Assembly (NCBI GenBank): GCA_021648285.1
Contig: JAKITC010000002.1
Coordinates: forward strand, 46,251 to 110,250
Direction of reading: 5' to 3'
Origin: Sulfurimonas sp.
GTDB lineage: Bacteria; Campylobacterota; Campylobacteria; Campylobacterales; Sulfurimonadaceae
Length of the DNA: 64,000 nucleotides
In this document: piece after piece, positions 17,545-26,695 of the stretch
Numbering within the stretch: position 1 is the stretch's first letter
Layout of the letters: every line of letters starts with the position of its first letter
Made by a program: the position numbers and the translations under genes
Notes under the pieces: generated by a model
The model's database searches: none
Told to the model about the DNA's origin: nothing
Seen by the model: only the letters and a program-made list of their open reading frames with translations

Positions 17545-18421
17545 ATTTTTTTCGCTTTTCCCATAGACTTTTACGGCTAATACCTAATTTTTTTGATAAC
17601 TCTGTATCTGGAAATTTATGTTGATAGTTTAGAACTATAAATTTTACATAATCTTCAATTGGAAGAATTTCACCCTGATCAAAGATATTGTTTTCACTTT
17701 TTATTTCTAAAACTTCACAGCCTTCATCATCTATTTTATCAGTACTTGAAACGATTATTTTTTTATCCTTGATTAATGAATTAAAATTTTTTCTATCACT
17801 CTTTTTTAGAGTTTGATAGTCTATAATGTATATTACAGAGTTTTCTGTAATAGACTCAATTTCACTCATGGCTTTTGGGTCATTTAGTGTTATAAAATGC
17901 AGTGGCAAATTTTTTTCTTTCGCATATTCAAAGGCAAAAGAGTCAGCATGTTTTTGATAAGGTGAAGATATATACAGAGGAAGCTCTATGTTGTTATAGT
18001 TATGTTCTGCAGTTACTGTTGAAAAAGTGTGGGTAAGATATTTATCGTAAGCTTGATTTCTTTTTTTTAGTTTTTCATAATCTTGATAGTGATTTATTTT
18101 TCTTATCAACTCTTCAATCATAAATGGCTTTAATATATAATCTTTAGCACCGGATGATAATGGCTTGGAGACAGTGTCATTACTAATATATGAAACCATT
18201 AAGATTATAATTGCTTTTTTAAATGTTTCAATAACAGGATTAAAATCTTGACCATTAATATTTGTGGACAGTAATACAACATCGTAATTGTTACTTTTTA
18301 TCGCATCTTTTGTTGATGTACACATTTCACATACATGACCCAATTCGCTAAGTTTTGTAGCGATACTTTGTGCTAAATAAATTTCGTTTTCTATTATTAG
18401 TATTTTCAAATCTTCGTCCAA
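17522..18421 (-). CDS. Degenerate NtrC-like response regulator
   Basis: 299 residues with the NtrC layout but worn active sites. The receiver (1-120) has ENE where the acidic pair belongs (11-13) and LLSTNING where LLDxxxPG is expected, so Ser52 replaces the phospho-accepting Asp; Lys98 in YILKPF is kept. The middle (about 147-250) follows the sigma-54 ATPase outline, but LYISSPYQKHADSFAFEYA stands where GESGTGKE (Walker A) should be and VIYIIDYQTL where Walker B should be. The C-terminus, LSKKLGISRKSLWEKRKKYDI, is a Fis-type helix-turn-helix. Probably a phosphorylation- and ATP-independent DNA-binding regulator. Overlaps ispDF by 16 bases and sat by 23. Confidence 0.8.
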   Translation of the reverse strand: MDEDLKILIIENEIYLAQSIATKLSELGHVCEMCTSTKDAIKSNNYDVVLLSTNINGQDFNPVIETFKKAIIILMVSYISNDTVSKPLSSGAKDYILKPFMIEELIRKINHYQDYEKLKKRNQAYDKYLTHTFSTVTAEHNYNNIELPLYISSPYQKHADSFAFEYAKEKNLPLHFITLNDPKAMSEIESITENSVIYIIDYQTLKKSDRKNFNSLIKDKKIIVSSTDKIDDEGCEVLEIKSENNIFDQGEILPIEDYVKFIVLNYQHKFPDTELSKKLGISRKSLWEKRKKYDIVKKK

Positions 18422-19527
18422 TCAAAATATTTTAAATTTGCATTTGCAATCACTCCAACACCTTCACCTCTGCCTATAAAGCCGAGCTTCTCTGTTGTTG
18501 TAGCTTTTATGTTTACTCTGCTAGGTCCTATGTTTAAAATAGAACTTAGTATTTTTCTCATTGGCAGTTTATAGTTACCGATTTTTGGTTTTTCACAAGC
18601 TATAGTTAAGTCTATATTTATAATAATAAAGCCAAAATTGTGAATTTTGGTAACAACTGTTTTTAACAGTATCTTTGAGTCAATACCTTTATAAATATTA
18701 TCACTATCTGGAAACATCATTCCAATGTCTCCCATCCCGGCAGCACCCAAAAGAGCGTCGATTAGAGCGTGAATAGCTACATCGCCGTCACTATGAGCTT
18801 TAAAGCCAAAATCTGACTCTATTTTTACCCCACCAAGATACATGTCACCTTTTTCATCAAAGGCGTGAACATCAAAACCTGTTCCGCTTAATGTATCAGT
18901 TGATGGTCCGCTAAGACATGGTAACTCTTTTAAATCTTGCAGGTGAGTTATTTTATGAGCATCTGTCTCACCTAAGATAAACTTTCTTGAGCCACCATTT
19001 GCAACAATAGCACTACTCTCATCTGTAAACTCTTCATCTGTGTCTAACGCATTTTTAAGTGCACTAGTAAGGGAAAGCTGTGGTGTTTGTATTCGTTTTA
19101 TCTTATCTCTGTCTATAGTTTTATCTTCATATACTATAGTGTCATTAACGTTAAGATAAGGAACTACACAATCACTATTTCCCATATGAGATACTATTTC
19201 CTTTAAGAAGTTTTCGCTTATGCATGAGCGAGCTATATCACTTACTAAGACATATTCTGTATCTACTTCTTTGAGAGAGTTTCTTAAAGAATCTTGTCTG
19301 GTGTTACCACCCTCTACAAATGTATAGTCGGAGTAGTTTTTCATAAATTCTATATCTTCTTTTGAAGAAGTCACAATAATCTTATTGAAATGTTTGGTTT
19401 TTTCGCATTTATCTGCTACAAATTGCCACAAAGGCTTATGATTTACTCTAAGCCACTGTTTTTTAACATCAAGTTCAAAGCGCACTGAACTACCTGCAGC
19501 AAGCAAAATAAGCGTTAAATTAGACAA
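18406..19527 (-). CDS. ispDF: Bifunctional IspD/IspF isoprenoid enzyme
   Basis: Two enzymes of the MEP isoprenoid pathway in one chain of 373 residues. IspD (about 1-205) begins LTLILLAAGSSVRF and makes CDP-methylerythritol. IspF (about 212-373) begins GTGFDVHAFDEKGDMYLGG, with the zinc ligands in FDVHAF and the AHSDGDVAIHALIDALLGAAGMGDIG block, and makes the cyclodiphosphate. The fusion is usual in Campylobacterota and some alphaproteobacteria. Start is TTG at 19527 with AGGAG 6 bases upstream. First gene of the overlapping minus-strand operon. Confidence 0.95.
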   Translation of the reverse strand: MSNLTLILLAAGSSVRFELDVKKQWLRVNHKPLWQFVADKCEKTKHFNKIIVTSSKEDIEFMKNYSDYTFVEGGNTRQDSLRNSLKEVDTEYVLVSDIARSCISENFLKEIVSHMGNSDCVVPYLNVNDTIVYEDKTIDRDKIKRIQTPQLSLTSALKNALDTDEEFTDESSAIVANGGSRKFILGETDAHKITHLQDLKELPCLSGPSTDTLSGTGFDVHAFDEKGDMYLGGVKIESDFGFKAHSDGDVAIHALIDALLGAAGMGDIGMMFPDSDNIYKGIDSKILLKTVVTKIHNFGFIIINIDLTIACEKPKIGNYKLPMRKILSSILNIGPSRVNIKATTTEKLGFIGRGEGVGVIANANLKYFDWTKI

Positions 19528-19710
19528 TAGAGCTCCTACTTTTTTAGAGTGTTACGAAATTATACACTTCTTATTCTTTTTTTTATCTTGATGGAACAAA
19601 ATAGTACAAAAAAAAATCAAAAATTATATTAAAAATTCATTCAAATAATCTACTTAATGTTAGATTAACTTTATTTGATTATATTTCCACATACTATTGT
19701 TAGACATCAT

Positions 19711-19753
19711 AATGAGCAAAGCTCATTATAATGGCAGGGACAAAAATGTCCCT
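19711..19753. repeat. Paired hairpins in the ispDF-thiC intergenic region
   Basis: The 320-base gap 19528-19847 holds two neat stem-loops: AATGAGC-aaa-GCTCATT (19711-19727) and AGGGAC-aaaaat-GTCCCT (19736-19753). The rest is AT-rich promoter-like sequence for the divergent genes. A TPP riboswitch (CUGAGA box and pyrophosphate helix) was looked for and not seen. The hairpins could be a dispersed repeat or a transcriptional barrier. Confidence 0.5.
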
Positions 19754-19826
19754 ACAACCCCCTAAAGCTACAAAAAAGTTTTTTTGAGATTTAAGAGGTT
19801 TATATATACTTTTTAGAAGAGTGTAA

Positions 19827-21236
<1,410 letters not shown>

Positions 21237-21305
21237 AAAAATAGATTAATTGATATAAGATAATTTTTGTCTTATTTAAATATGCTATGCTTCCAAACTA
21301 AAATA

Positions 21306-21374
21306 GATTCCAAATCGAGTTTGGAATGACGAAGTATTTTATTTATTCGTCATCCTGAACTTGATTCAGGATCT
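21306..21374. repeat. Two palindromic repeats of the ATTCTGAA family
   Basis: An inverted copy at 21306-21333 (arms GATTCCAAA / TTTGGAATG) and a direct copy at 21348-21374 (CGTCATCCTGAAC, TTGATTCAGGATCT) lie back to back between thiC and mrp, outside coding sequence. They belong to the same family as the units inside the glycan genes from 49 kb onward. Confidence 0.8.
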
Positions 21375-21407
21375 TATAATATTAAAATTATGAAGGAAAT
21401 ATAAACG

Positions 21408-22517
21408 ATGACTAATGATATAGTAAATTCAGCACTATCAAAAGTTATGTATCCAGGTTTTACTAAGGATATTGTAACTTTTGGTTTTGTTAACAGTATA
21501 GAGATTAATGGTAACGATGTTAGCTTTAATGTAGAGATAACTTCAAGTGCACCGGAAGTTGCACAGCAGATTAAAGATGAGGCTACAGCAGAGCTTAAAG
21601 CAGTTGGCGTAGCTAATATTAACTGTAATATTAAAGCTCCGAAAATGCCGGAAGCTCAAGCTGCTCCTAAAAGTAAAAATATAGCTCCACATGTTAAAAA
21701 CTTTTTGATGGTAAGTTCAGGAAAAGGCGGGGTTGGTAAATCAACTACATCAGTAAATATTGCTATTGCTCTTGCAGCACAAGGTAAAAAAGTCGGTCTT
21801 TTAGATGCTGATATTTATGGACCAAATATTCCTCGTATGTTAGGCGTATCTGATATTAAGCCTGAAGTGATAGGTAATAAAGTTATGCCGATTAAAGCTT
21901 ATGGCTTAGAGATGATGTCAATGGGTTCACTTATGGAAGATGGACAGTCTCTTATGTGGCGTGGCGCTATGATCATGAAAGCAATCGAGCAGTTTTTAAG
22001 AGATATTCTTTGGTCTGAATTAGATGTTTTAGTTATCGATATGCCTCCTGGAACTGGTGATGCACAGCTTACTTTAGCTCAAAGTGTACCGGTAACTGCA
22101 GGTCTTACTGTTACAACTCCTCAAAGTGTTTCTCTTGATGATTCTCGTCGTTCACTAGACATGTTTAGAAAACTAAACATCCCTATTGCTGGAATCATTG
22201 AAAACATGAGTGGTTTTATTGCTCCAGATACTGGTGTTGAGTATGATATCTTCGGTAAAGGTACTTCTGGACCAATGGCAAAAGAGTTTGATACAGAGAT
22301 TATCGCTGAGATTCCAATTGAGCGAAGTATCAGAACTGGTGGAGATGAAGGTAAGCCGATTACTTTTGTGGATCCTACTTCAGAAAGTGCAAAAAGATAC
22401 TTTGCAGCTGCTGAGTCTATTTGGGCTACTATTGAAGCTGTAAATGCAAAAGGCGGAGCTTCTAACGAATCAGTACAACCTACAACGCCTCCAGGTGTAT
22501 CAGCTTGCTCTGTTTAG
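21408..22517 (+). CDS. mrp: Mrp/ApbC-type iron-sulfur cluster carrier ATPase
   Basis: 369 residues. An N-terminal MIP18/DUF59 domain (about 1-80) is joined by a Pro/Ala linker to a P-loop ATPase with the deviant Walker A SSGKGGVGKSTTSVN (about 102-116). DADIYGPNIPRMLG and IDMPPGTGDAQLTLAQSVP follow. Known Mrp proteins carry and deliver Fe-S clusters. This copy ends GVSACSV with a lone C-terminal cysteine, and I do not see the CxxC of the longer homologues. GAAGGAAAT precedes the ATG. Follows thiC (an Fe-S enzyme) after 171 bases that hold two palindromic repeats. Confidence 0.93.
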   Translation: MTNDIVNSALSKVMYPGFTKDIVTFGFVNSIEINGNDVSFNVEITSSAPEVAQQIKDEATAELKAVGVANINCNIKAPKMPEAQAAPKSKNIAPHVKNFLMVSSGKGGVGKSTTSVNIAIALAAQGKKVGLLDADIYGPNIPRMLGVSDIKPEVIGNKVMPIKAYGLEMMSMGSLMEDGQSLMWRGAMIMKAIEQFLRDILWSELDVLVIDMPPGTGDAQLTLAQSVPVTAGLTVTTPQSVSLDDSRRSLDMFRKLNIPIAGIIENMSGFIAPDTGVEYDIFGKGTSGPMAKEFDTEIIAEIPIERSIRTGGDEGKPITFVDPTSESAKRYFAAAESIWATIEAVNAKGGASNESVQPTTPPGVSACSV

Positions 22518-22533
22518 AGTAGGTTTTTCTTCA

Positions 22534-22641
22534 CAAAATTAAAATAGCAATGCATTTACTGCGTTGCTAATTTTCTCACATACTATAGTATGCTTCAAAA
22601 CTTAGCGCCTTGTAACTACATCACTCTTTATTTTTTTTTGT
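22534..22641. repeat. MITE-like repeat, copy 2
   Basis: About 108 bp starting CAAAATTAAAATAGCAATGCA-like and ending in TTTATTTTTTTTTTG-like AT-rich sequence. It has the same internal order as 15670-15772: a GCAATGCA / TGCGTTGC stem, the hairpin CATACT-at-AGTATG (22579-22592), and CTACATCACTCTTT. The outer pair of the second hairpin is C-G here and G-C in copy 1. Confidence 0.75.
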
Positions 22642-22758
22642 TATTCATAGGTTCTACAAGGGGTTTAATATTTTATTGAAATGTGAATATTCTGAGCTTT
22701 TAGGAATGCTAACCAATGGCATTCTCCACGATGAGTGGGCACAGCGCTCCAAGCGAAA

Positions 22759-22780
22759 CAGAAGGGATTTATTCCTTCTG
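22759..22780. terminator. Hairpin between mrp and the diguanylate cyclase gene
   Basis: CAGAAGG (22759-22765) pairs with CCTTCTG (22774-22780), followed by TGGGCTATTT. It lies 20 bases from the stop of the convergent cyclase gene and could terminate either transcript. A second imperfect hairpin GGAATGC / GCATTCT lies just upstream. Confidence 0.45.
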
Positions 22781-22799
22781 TGGGCTATTTAGTATTTTG

Positions 22800-24647
22800 T
22801 TAAAACTCTTCACCACTTTTAAACATCTCAGCTTTAAACTCAACTATCTTATTTCTACCTGTATTTTTTGCTTCATATAAGGCAGTGTCAGCATATTTAA
22901 TACATTTCCAAATAGTGTCACCATCTGTAGGAAATTTTGCTATCCCTATACTTATAGTCTTTTTCAGAGTCTCCGAGTTTCCTACATCAAATGATAAGGC
23001 TCCAAATGCAGAGTGGATATTTTTTGCAATTTTCATTGTTCCTTCATCTGTTGCATTATTAAGCATAACAACAAACTCTTCACCACCGTAACGAATGGCT
23101 AAGTCAGCTTCTCTAATGCTCTCTTTTAATATCTTAGAAAGAGCTACGATTACTTTATCACCTACATCGTGTCCATAAGTGTCATTGACCATTTTAAAGA
23201 AGTCAACATCAAGCATCATAACACTGTAAGTTTCCTTGTTTCTATCTGCTTGACTCATGATTTTATCTATTATCTCTTCTAAGAATCTTCTATTATAAAG
23301 ACCTGTCATTCCATCCCTAAGTGAAGTATCACGTAATTTATCCATTAGTATACGACTTTCAATAACCGGTTTAGCAGCTTCAAGGTAATTTTTAATACTG
23401 GCTATTTGAGTCTGTATTCTGTTAAGTTCATCACTATCTTCTGTAGATATAGAGAGAACTAATGAGTATTCACTATTGATAGTAAATGATATGCATATAT
23501 AATGTAAATTATTAGCTTTACATGATTGACATAAGTTTATAAATTCCGATGAAATTACATCAGTTTTTGTTCTGTGAGCTCTACATTGTGTTGAATCTTC
23601 ATCAACATATTCTAGGCATATAGAATCTCCATTATGGGTATATATCGGTTTTCTATTGTGTTGAGTATTGTTGACTTCATAAAGTGAAAATCTATCTAGA
23701 TTATATTTGATTTTTAAAATATCAACTACTCTTGAGTACACTGCATCTTTTGATGCATCAAGTTCAATAGTCTTTTTAAATTTATATATATCAGAAAGCT
23801 CATTTATAATTGTTTTAGCTTCTTGTAGTGGGTCGGTAGATGACATACCACCTTGTGGTATAAATGTAGCAAGATTATATTTAATATCTCCAAAAGTTTC
23901 TTGCATTTTTCCAAACAAAGAGTTCATTTGATTTACTACTTTTTTAGCATCACCGCCAACACTCGAGCTAAAGTTATGTGTAAAATCTCCACTGTATGCT
24001 TTTTTTACACCCTCTTGCATATTTGAAAAGAGTTTCATATATGGAGCTACATAGTAGTTCATCAATATCAGAACAACAACTATAAAGAGTAAGTTGATTC
24101 CTAAAATTTTTAGTATAGTCATCATACCACTATTCCTCATGTGGCTAATATCAAACTCCATGCTAATTGCACCTAAAGTATCACCTTTTTTTACATCATG
24201 ACAGTTTAGACAGTTAGGACTGTTGTTATTTGTAGTAGCTTTATATGGTATAGTGATTCTTAGTATAATATTTTCTGGATTTTCTGTTATTTTTTTAATG
24301 GTTTTACCAGTTCTTAAAACCTCTTTATCTATAGCATCTCGAAGAGTTTCTTCATTTAAACCAGGACCATACTGTTTAACAACACTATCTGCTCTTACTA
24401 ATCTTAAAAACTCTACATTATTATTGCTGGAAATTTGGTTTAAAAAGTACTGTCTCTTATCCATAATGCCATTGACCATGTGAGAAGTTAAGCCATCTTT
24501 TACAATATTTGCTGCTAATTTAGATTTTTCAACTGCGCTGTTTATACTGAACTCTCTAAAGTTAAGAGAAATGTTGATAATTGTTGCTGTTGTTAAGCCA
24601 AGAAGCATAAAGGTAACTATAAGCAGGAGTCTTGATTTTGTTGTCAT
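22800..24647 (-). CDS. Membrane diguanylate cyclase with haem-motif sensor
   Basis: 615 residues. The first helix is at 8-27. A periplasmic sensor (28-175) follows, with a c-type haem motif CLNCH (C146, C149, H150), like the DUF3365/Tll0287 domains. The second helix, INLLFIVVVLILMNYYV, is at about 184-200, then a HAMP-like linker. A cytoplasmic Cys-rich GAF-like region spans about 280-420. The GGDEF domain has the active site GGEEF at 521-525 and the inhibitory RxxD site READ at 512-515. It should make cyclic di-GMP in response to a redox or gas ligand at the haem; that link is inference. Stands alone between mrp and glmS. Confidence 0.88.
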   Translation of the reverse strand: MTTKSRLLLIVTFMLLGLTTATIINISLNFREFSINSAVEKSKLAANIVKDGLTSHMVNGIMDKRQYFLNQISSNNNVEFLRLVRADSVVKQYGPGLNEETLRDAIDKEVLRTGKTIKKITENPENIILRITIPYKATTNNNSPNCLNCHDVKKGDTLGAISMEFDISHMRNSGMMTILKILGINLLFIVVVLILMNYYVAPYMKLFSNMQEGVKKAYSGDFTHNFSSSVGGDAKKVVNQMNSLFGKMQETFGDIKYNLATFIPQGGMSSTDPLQEAKTIINELSDIYKFKKTIELDASKDAVYSRVVDILKIKYNLDRFSLYEVNNTQHNRKPIYTHNGDSICLEYVDEDSTQCRAHRTKTDVISSEFINLCQSCKANNLHYICISFTINSEYSLVLSISTEDSDELNRIQTQIASIKNYLEAAKPVIESRILMDKLRDTSLRDGMTGLYNRRFLEEIIDKIMSQADRNKETYSVMMLDVDFFKMVNDTYGHDVGDKVIVALSKILKESIREADLAIRYGGEEFVVMLNNATDEGTMKIAKNIHSAFGALSFDVGNSETLKKTISIGIAKFPTDGDTIWKCIKYADTALYEAKNTGRNKIVEFKAEMFKSGEEF

Positions 24648-24727
24648 GTGAAATCACTTTTAAATTATTTATATAGGGGGGTAATACTACCCTTATAAAT
24701 ATAAATATAATATGAAACGATTAAGAA

Positions 24728-26542
24728 TTATTCTACAGTAACACTTTTTGCTAAATTTCTTGGCATATCTACATCATTACCAAGTCTAATCGATATTTCA
24801 AGTGAGAGAAGCTGTACAACTATCATCATTTCAAAAAACTCTAACATGTAGTCTTGACATGTAGATATTTGTACAAAATCATCTGCTTTATCAAATTCTA
24901 TTGCACTAATAACACAGATAGTTGAATCTCTTGCACTTAACTCTTCTACATTGCTCTTTGACTTTTCATAGTGCAGATGCTCAGGAAGCAGAGCAATTGT
25001 AAAAAGCTCTGGGTCTGCCAGAGCAATAGGGCCATGTTTCATCTCACCGGATGGATAACCCTCAGCATGCAGGTATGAAATCTCTTTTAATTTTAGAGCA
25101 CCTTCGAGTGCTAAAGGGAAAAACACATCTCTACCAATAAAGAAGAAGCCGTGACCGTGAAGATATCTTTTAGATAATCTTTTTATGCGCTCATGCATCT
25201 CATCAGTAACTTTAACGTGAGTAGGTATTTCTCTTAAAAGTGAAATTTGTCTTGCTATCTCATTAGTGTCAAGAGAATTACGAAGTTTTGCAACGAATAG
25301 ACTCAGCATCCAAAAAACTGTTACTTGAGTGGCAAAAGCTTTTGTTGATGCTACACCTTTTTCTATACCGGCTCTAGTCAATATGCAGGCATCAGCAAGT
25401 CTGACCATAGAGGAGTTGTCAACATTACATATTACTAGAGTTTTAAGTCCTGCTTTTTTTGCCATTTTAAGAGTCTCTAGAGTATCAGCAGTTTCACCAC
25501 TTTGAGAGATTACTACAAAAAGAGTATCTTTACTCATTATGGGACTACGATATCTAAATTCACTTGCAATTTCCAGTGAAGTTCTTATTTTTGAGTATCT
25601 CTCAAAAAGATAAGATGCACTCATAGCTGCATGATATGAAGTCCCGCAAGCACAAAGTTTTATCTCGTTGATTCCATCAAAAAGGCTTTTATCTAGCTCA
25701 TCAAAAATAATCTTTTCATCACTTAGTCTCCCCATAAGAGTGTCTGAGATGACATCACTTTGCTCATAAATCTCTTTTTCCATAAAGAATCTGTATCCAT
25801 CTTTTTGGGCAGATAATTTGTTTTGTGAAAGAGCTGAAAAAACTGCCTCTTTTTTAACTCCATCGTTATTAAATATAGCAATGTCATTTGCTGTTACATA
25901 ACCAAAGTCACCGTCTTCGAAGTAGTTTACATCTTGACAATGTCCAATAAGCGGAGTATCAGAAGATGCAAAATATTTTTCACCTTCTTTGTTTGTCCCA
26001 ACCAGCATAGGTGAACCATGTTTTGCAAAAAATATTGTGTCAGCTTCTGACTTTGTAACAAGTAGTACTGCATACGCACCGTCTAACTCAGAAATTGTTT
26101 TGCCAAATGCTTCAAAAGCTGTTGCACAAGATTTTAGATTTTTCTCAAACTGGTGAACTATAACTTCTGTGTCTGTTTGACTTAAAAATGTAACGCCATC
26201 AGCTATTAACTCTTTTTTTAAATTTGCATAATTTTCTATAATCCCATTGTGAACTACATAAGAGCTTTCACCAAGATGCGGGTGAGCATTTAGTTCTGTC
26301 GGTTTTCCGTGAGTTGCCCAACGAGTGTGACCAATACCGGCAGCAAAACCTTTTGTTTCATAATCTTTTGTTTTATCTTCAAGGTTTACCAGTTTACCAA
26401 CAGCCTTGTAGTATGAAAAGTTTCCATTTTCTAAAACTGCTATACCCGCAGAATCGTAACCGCGATATTCTAATTCTTTAAGACCGTCCAGTAATATTTT
26501 TTTTGTATTTTTTTCGCCTAAATATCCAACAATTCCACACAT
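24728..26542 (-). CDS. glmS: Glucosamine-6-phosphate synthase
   Basis: Makes glucosamine-6-phosphate from fructose-6-phosphate and glutamine, the entry to peptidoglycan and UDP-HexNAc sugars. 604 residues, normal length. The N-terminal Cys1 glutaminase starts MCGIVGYLGEKNTKK, with GHTRWATHGKP and NGIIENY. Two SIS sugar-binding domains follow (CGTSYHAAMSASY, SQSGETADTLETL) and the C-terminus is NLAKSVTVE. Lies 153 bases downstream of glnD on the same strand. No glmS ribozyme was seen. Supplies the precursor for the HexNAc dehydrogenase branch at the far end of the window. Confidence 0.96.
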   Translation of the reverse strand: MCGIVGYLGEKNTKKILLDGLKELEYRGYDSAGIAVLENGNFSYYKAVGKLVNLEDKTKDYETKGFAAGIGHTRWATHGKPTELNAHPHLGESSYVVHNGIIENYANLKKELIADGVTFLSQTDTEVIVHQFEKNLKSCATAFEAFGKTISELDGAYAVLLVTKSEADTIFFAKHGSPMLVGTNKEGEKYFASSDTPLIGHCQDVNYFEDGDFGYVTANDIAIFNNDGVKKEAVFSALSQNKLSAQKDGYRFFMEKEIYEQSDVISDTLMGRLSDEKIIFDELDKSLFDGINEIKLCACGTSYHAAMSASYLFERYSKIRTSLEIASEFRYRSPIMSKDTLFVVISQSGETADTLETLKMAKKAGLKTLVICNVDNSSMVRLADACILTRAGIEKGVASTKAFATQVTVFWMLSLFVAKLRNSLDTNEIARQISLLREIPTHVKVTDEMHERIKRLSKRYLHGHGFFFIGRDVFFPLALEGALKLKEISYLHAEGYPSGEMKHGPIALADPELFTIALLPEHLHYEKSKSNVEELSARDSTICVISAIEFDKADDFVQISTCQDYMLEFFEMMIVVQLLSLEISIRLGNDVDMPRNLAKSVTVE

Positions 26543-26672
26543 TTAATTATTCCCTTGATTTTATTCCATACCCTCAGGGGGCACCTTGTAAAATGAAGGG
26601 AACCCCATCATTTAATTTTAAACGCAAAAGGAACATGTCCCTTCTGCCGCGCTAGCCCCTATGGCACTAAAG

Positions 26673-26687
26673 CTTGCCTTTGGCAAG
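26673..26687 (-). terminator. Hairpin just downstream of glnD
   Basis: CTTGCC-ttt-GGCAAG, perfect 6-bp stem, 8 bases past the glnD stop; followed on the minus strand by CTTTAG. The remaining glnD-glmS gap (26543-26672) contains further short inverted repeats. Confidence 0.5.
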
Positions 26688-26695
26688 GCAGATAT

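Noticed and set aside
24660..24727. Sequence after the cyclase and glmS genes as a glmS ribozyme
   Set aside because: It lies on the wrong side of glmS; the true 5' side (26543-26695) has no ribozyme core either.
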